Source: Blastocystis hominis (Eukaryota; Sar; Bigyra; Opalinata; Blastocystidae). Taken from it: a stretch of 64,000 nt of DNA. The position numbers and the translations under genes are program-made. The notes beneath the pieces are model-generated. The model saw only the letters and a list, made by a program, of their open reading frames with translations, was not told where the DNA came from and made no database searches. This document shows positions 58,745 to 64,000 of the stretch, piece by piece; within the stretch, counting starts at the first letter, position 1, and each line of letters begins with the position of its first letter. The stretch lies in the NCBI RefSeq assembly GCF_000151665.1, contig NW_013171816.1, positions 1,622,204 to 1,686,203 of the forward strand, read 5' to 3'.

Positions 58745-59031
58745 TTATTATAATTATAATTGTTGTTGTTGTTGATTGTGTAAAAGAGAGAATTGGGGCC
58801 TTCATTGAACGATTAAAAACACGATGGAGGGGATTGTCACGGGGAAAACGTTGATTTTGGAGGTGAATGATGTGCAGTCGCTGATTATGAATCGTACTGC
58901 AGAGATTTTTTCTCGATTGTAGAGTCGATAAACCGGAGAAGGATGTATTCCAATCTTCTCTATGCGCTGGGAGGCGAATGGGCTGAAATTGCTCGCTATG
59001 TAGAGCAGGCTTTGTTTTGCATTGTTTTTTT

Positions 59032-59039
59032 AACAAACA
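59032..59039 (-). terminator. TGTTTGTT motif of the HECT ligase
   Basis: Exact motif; the HECT frame reads into it (…ILNRYY) and would find its encoded TAA only inside or after the motif. Confidence 0.8.
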
Positions 59040-62000
59040 TAGTAGCGATTTAGAATATATTTGTAACCATTTTCGACAGCTTGAAGGAGTTTCGTCCTGA
59101 GTTTTTCTTTGGATTTCTACGAATCAAGAGCGATCAATGAACCGACATAGCGAGGAAGTCGAAGCAAATTAACACACGTCATTGAAGTGGGGAGAGAGGA
59201 TTCGTTACCATCCACAAATTCCACGTGGAGCTTACTCGAATCAGCGTTCATTCTGCGCTGACCCGTAACAAACATCAGAAACTGCTCCTTCTGTGTATTG
59301 CTCATTTCCAAAACGATTTCCTTCAACCAATTCACGCTTTCCAACGCCGATTCCGAAGCATTGAACACAAACAGCGAATCAATCGTTTCGTTTGTCCACA
59401 TGGGAGCATTTCCAAGCAACATTTCACTGATTTCTTGTATCGAAAACATCGCAAGACTATGCACGTCCATCATCCAAGCAATTCCTCCACGAACCAATTC
59501 CACCGCTTTTCGAATTCCAGAGCCAACCAATGAATCTGCAACTCTCAGCAACCAATTACAATACGACTCAGACGTCACTTCAGACTCATCTAACAGGGAA
59601 ATAAAGGGATATCCAGGAAGGGTGGAATCGAATCCATACGAATCCACGTCTTGCAAATGCGAAACAAACGAAAAAAGCGATTGAAGACTGGATCGACCAA
59701 AGCGATCAATTCGACTTTTGGCTATTGTTGAGAATGAAAAGAAGCAAAACCATCATTTAGATTTGTGATATCCGAATAGCCTCGTTGAATGTAATCAATG
59801 AACAAAGGATGGAGGGGAAGTTCCACAGGAATCGAGTGTTTCAAGCAGAATCCGATTAGAGTCCCAATCGAGAAAAACACGCTTTCATAAGCTTCGATAT
59901 CTTGAATCGAATCGATCGGAGCGGGAAACAAATCGCCAGTCATGAATTGTGGCTCGAACGGAAACGCGACTTCCCTGGCGAGATGGCAGCTTTCTAATTG
60001 CAAAATCGATTGAGTGTTCATTTGAAACGGCCAATGATCGTTTTCTAAGCATCGTTTATAGGAACTCACTTCGAAGGAAAGGCATTTTCCATTCAATGGA
60101 TCCCATTTCATGGACCCAAAACAGCTTGTTGAATGCGTGTGCAATTTCGCAAAGTCGATCAGCTTGTTCAAATCCTCTTGTGAGAGACAGAGACTAAATC
60201 ATATTCGTTGCATTATTGTACCGTAATTGAAGGCAAAATTGGAGGCTTTGGCCACAATTTGGGCAGATTGAATCATACGAAGAAACAGAGAAATCTCCCT
60301 CGGAACATTTCCACGCTCCAACAGAATCCAGACAAAGAAGAGATCGGTGTGTTGGACAATGCTTCAGTACCCATTCTCCACATCGACAAATCACGAATCC
60401 AATATTGCTTGGAAGATTGGGAGGTGGAAAGGAAGAAGAAGAAGAAGAAGAAGAAGAAACGAGAAGACAAGGAGAATCATCGCTATCATTCCAGAAATGG
60501 TATTGTCTGTTCTGTAATTCTTTAGAGAAAAGAGAAATGAATTCTCGTGTTGGACCCATTCCAACTCCTAATTCATCGCAGAATTTAATCTGAAAATGAG
60601 TTTCACGGGAAGATTTAATAATACCTGATAGTCTAAGAAGGGAGAGAGCAATCGAAATGTATTCAATCCATCCTGCATAATGGATTCTCGATGGACCGTG
60701 TGACGAAGAAGCTTTTCATGAGAGGAATAATAACAAAATCAAACGGGAGGTTGGTGGAATTCCAAATCAATAGGAATGTTTTTCTGAATGGAAAGTGATT
60801 GGAAAGCAGAAAAGGCATCGAGTCCAAAACATTTTCTAAATGGTAAATCGAAATGGAAGCAAAACAAGCAACGAAGCCGAATTTCAGAATCGAATAACTC
60901 AGGAATTGAATAAAGAAGTGCTTTCAACACATTCGGAAATTGAAAACCCAACACACAGTAATCGTTTTGCAGTAATTTTGCCACAAGTTTATTCAAAGGG
61001 ACGTTCGCAATTCGATAATCAGGAGGAGCCAGAGACAGAATTCGACGAAGAGTTGAAATGATGCTCATAATCGCGGGAGAACACATTTCAGACATTGGAG
61101 AAACATCTGGAATCATCGGAGATCCCGATGAAAAAGGACCGAAATGAACGATGACTTTGCAGTTAATGGGGACATTTGGAGCGAACTGTCCCAAAGAGAG
61201 TAAAGAAGCAAAGAGAGAAAAATCGATTTGCAAGAGCGAATCGTTTATTCGAAACTCCAGATAGCGAAGTAGCACAAAAGGATCGTCTGCCCACTCGCCA
61301 ACTTGAGGCAAAAACGAATATTTCGGGAGTTTACGCAATTCAGAACAGACTTTTGAAGCGAATGTGACTTGATTGTCTGCGGGGGAACACTCAATCGACA
61401 GAATTGGATCGAAAGCAAACTCGCTGTTTTCTAAACACGGAGAAACTTGCATCGTTATTTTTGTCGATAGAAGAGAGCCATCATGAAGAGTAAAACCCTC
61501 AGAGAATAGTTCTGTACAGACTTCTTTTGCCAATTGATAGTTCAGAGAGTCGAATACTTGTTTGGTCTGATCGTTCCAGTGTGTGTATTGAATAGAATCG
61601 AATTTCGAAAGCAGATCATTCGTGGTTTCTTCTTGCTGGGGCTTGGTGATCGCTTTCGATTTCAGCTTTGGTTTTGAGTTTGAGGATGATTTTGGATTGC
61701 TTCCAGGTCGACGATACTTCGATTTTGTTTTTTCGTCCAGTTTGTCAGAGAGAGAAGAATTGATGATTGCTTCTTGTAAAGGCGATGCGGTTCGAAGAAT
61801 TCCATCGATCAGAGTTTGGAAGGATGATTGGAGCTGAGAGGAATTGCCTGAAAGAACCATCGAAATTACCATTGACGAGTAGAAGCGTTCAAGAGAAGGA
61901 ACAAATGAAAAGAAGTATTTTTGAAATAGATCTAAGAGAGATCAACAACACAAGACAAAACAAACTTTGTGAAATAGTGGGAATCACTCGGAATAGCCAG

Positions 62001-63150
62001 GTTAGCAACTGAATTGTTTGGAGTTGGATCGAAGGATGAAGAATCACCAGAAGCTATGCCATTAAAAGAATACCAAAGAAATCAAAACTTTTAGAATACT
62101 GGGCATGTATTGAATAACAAACGATGCGCATTGCATTGAAATCCGCTGTGATTGTCCCTCCACAAATGAATTTAGCAGCAGCAGCCAGTTATTGACACAA
62201 TCTGCTTCCTTCAGCGGCTCTGACAGATCGTAGTAACACTCTTGATTCAATCGATTACAGATGGAGTGGAAATGCTGTAGTCCAAGAAGAAAAAGAGTGA
62301 TCGACGATGGAAACAATTGTTTGTTTATGAGTGCAATGTGATTGAGTAGTTCCAATGATAACTCCAACAAATCGCTTGAGTTTTGGGAATCATTTGCTGC
62401 TGTTGTGATTGCTTTCTGAATGGAAGGAATCATATTCTCAACGATGCCATTCATTCTGAGTGCAGCCACCACTTGGTCTTTCCGCTCCAGCTGATTCAAA
62501 ATGTGATTTAAAAAGTAAAGAGAAGGAATCGAATTGATATGACTTGCTATCTCTTTTACACATTCAAATAGGTAATTCGAAACAGGAAAATGATCAATAA
62601 TCACTTTGGTTCTTTCCAAATCGCAGGTGCCGAAGGATACTAAACATTTCGCCAACAAAACCAAATCCATTTCGTTGAGTACCTTGAATCCAGAAGCCAT
62701 TATGATCTGCAAGTTAATCATTACATAGCAATTACATACATCACAAAGTGAAGCGTAAATAGCATCATTTGGAGAATAAAACATACAACTCATACCTAAC
62801 TCTACAAACTTCGATGTCAGTTGTAAATTAGAATCCGGTGTAGTCACGGACAATAGAAAAATACTCAATAATTGTTGACAAGAGACAACATCAAGAGTAT
62901 TTTTCAAATAGATACTATATTTCAATTACACTATGTCTGTACAAACCTTAGCAATAAGTGAAAGCTGCTATTGATAGACTTTGAAGAAAAATCGATTTTT
63001 GTTCCTTGCTTAACTTTCGAATATATTTCACTCACAGTTTCCTATGTAATAAAACAACCAAATTGTGAAAACAGTGATTCTCTCAAAATCGTTCTCATTC
63101 CCATCATACTCGTCTAACTCTTGCGTCAGTAGAGAAATGGAAGAATCCAT
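59040..63150 (-). CDS. TRIP12/UPL3-like HECT ubiquitin ligase
   Basis: Start MDSSISLLTQELDEYDGNEN. An armadillo-like N-terminus (SIYLKNTLDVVSCQQLLSIF; RMNGIVENMIPSIQKA; LLELSLELLNHIALIN), a basic Ser/Lys linker (SKYRRPGSNPKSSSNSKP), a long middle, then the HECT domain: YQIKFCDELGVGMGPTREF, ESVFFSIGTLIGFCLKHSIP, DSTLPGYPFISL, EQFLMFVTGQRRM and LPTSMTCVNLLRLPRY with the catalytic Cys, ending EKLRTKLLQAVENGYK. Inside the N-lobe sits an insert with a nine-Ser run and CRCGEWVLKHC / CPNCGQ. At least nine introns of 28-35 nt. The final stop seems made by polyadenylation. Confidence 0.88.
60432..60459. repeat. GAA trinucleotide run (codes the Ser tract of the ligase)
   Basis: About nine AAG/GAA units on the + strand, read on the minus strand as consecutive Ser codons in the HECT N-lobe insert. 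Confidence 0.85.
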
Positions 63151-63221
63151 TCGATAAAATACACTTTGACTGCATGCCCAGGGGAACCGCGGTTTTTACC
63201 CCTTAATGAATTGGTATACAA
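63151..63221. promoter_or_regulatory. 71-bp divergent promoter region
   Basis: Lies between the HECT ligase (minus) and lectin (plus) start codons. Contains a GGGGAACCGCGGTTTTTACCCC segment split here as GGGGAACCGCGG and TTTTTACCCC, an imperfect palindrome that might serve both genes; this is only a suggestion. Confidence 0.35.
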
Positions 63222-64000
63222 ATGAACCGCGTCTATTTCGTTCTGTGCATTGTGCTCACGGCACTTGTATGTGCATATGATGTTAACCCTCTGTTGTCTT
63301 TCAGTGCTCCTTTCAAGGAATACTACCAAGATGGTAAATACGCCCCGTACACAGTGAGGATTAGGTACTAGAAAAATCCGTAATTGGCAGTGTACTGGAG
63401 ATGGAATCGTTAACGAGTATTTCGTGAGACTTACTCCAGATCGCCAAAGTAAGAACGGTGTCTTGTGGGCAGACAATACATTTAACAAGGGTGAGTTTGT
63501 GACGACCATCAAGTTCCGAATTAGCGGCCAAGTTAGGATTATCGATTTGGCTTATGGGTAGGGCAGTTCCCTGTTTGGTGATGGATTTGCAGTGTTTTTT
63601 ACGAAGCATCGCAGCCCCATTCCTGTAAGACTGATTGTTTCATGTTACGAGTCAGGGAAAGATGTATTCGCTAACTGACGTCTACTATGGATTCGCCGTG
63701 GTGTTCTCCACCTTCCGAAACACTGAAGTACCTTTGATGTCTATTTCCCACCCAGTTCTCTCGCTATCACCGCGATATCGCTATCTACCTCGGTGATGGC
63801 TACTCCAACGCCTTCACGCAAGACAAAGACCACACCGGCTGCTACGCCCGCTACCGCTTCCACGAGAAACGCCAAGACTTCTCCGTTTCCCCGTTTCTCC
63901 ATTTTGATTCTAGGTGGACAACTACGCGGTGGTGAAGATCGGCTACTCGGAATCCACGGGGCTGGTGCGCGTGGCGATCGACGAGAAAAACACGGGGAAG
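63222..64000 (+). CDS. L-type lectin cargo receptor (ERGIC-53/VIP36-like), 3' truncated
   Basis: Start MNRVYFVLCIVLTALVCAYD is a signal peptide. The lectin domain shows LLSFSAPFKEYY, EYFVRLTPDRQSKNGVLWA, IKFRISGQGSSLFGDGFAVFF, GKMYSLTDVYYGFAVVFSTF and SRYHRDIAIYLGDGYSN, matching the concanavalin-like fold of ER-Golgi glycoprotein receptors, including the GDG loop. Introns of 28-31 nt after QDG, SGQ, PIP, NTE and DFS. The coding sequence is still open at the window end (VRVAIDEKNTGK), so the stalk, membrane span and sorting tail are not seen. Confidence 0.88.

Overview
The window reads as nuclear DNA of a compact protist genome, most likely the gut stramenopile Blastocystis (subtype not determinable here). 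Three things point there. Nearly every gene is cut by very small introns, usually 28-38 nt, GT...AG and mostly ending in TAG; removing them restores reading frames of well-known eukaryotic proteins. Most convincing 3' ends carry TGTTTGTT or a near match, the known Blastocystis polyadenylation motif. Genes are packed head to head or tail to tail with tens of bases between them. All gene models below were spliced by eye, so exon edges are inferences unless stated.

Layout. 0.2-27.7 kb is ordinary housekeeping DNA: protein-only RNase P, importin alpha, an importin-7/8-like karyopherin, ribosomal proteins eL22, uL2 and a ubiquitin-eS30 fusion, an organelle-targeted membrane protein, a C2 protein, a GT31 glycosyltransferase, signal peptidase SEC11, splicing factor PRP17, an ML-domain lipid-binding protein, a PX protein, an LYR protein, a DHHC acyltransferase, and at 25.2-26.7 kb a polymerase-like gene of mobile-element type. 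26.7-50.5 kb is visibly AT-richer and looks accessory: two direct copies of a Golgi-type glycosyltransferase gene (27.8-29.2 and 45.6-47.0 kb) bracket a 15.2-kb gene, followed by an FtsX-like permease. 50.5-64 kb returns to trafficking and ubiquitin genes: PI-transfer protein, UEV/Vps23-like protein, an ectodomain membrane protein, a LARGE-like GT49, an AlgH/UPF0301 protein, a TRIP12/UPL3-like HECT ligase and an L-type cargo lectin running off the end.

The main discovery candidate is the gene at 30,075-45,263. What first look like two small ubiquitin-like genes and a giant intronless gene join in one frame through seven predicted introns into one protein of about 4,988 residues: three ubiquitin-like domains, six AAA+ modules (P-loops intact in 1, 3, 5 and 6), a very long linker, an acidic stretch, two weak VWA-like segments and a C-terminal VWA domain. 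This is the midasin/Rea1 plan with its known ligand type (a ubiquitin-like domain) fused to the N-terminus of the same chain. Second in interest are stop codons that appear to be made only by polyadenylation, and the segmental duplication bracketing the giant gene, whose derived copy still carries a fossil of the FtsX gene's last codons.
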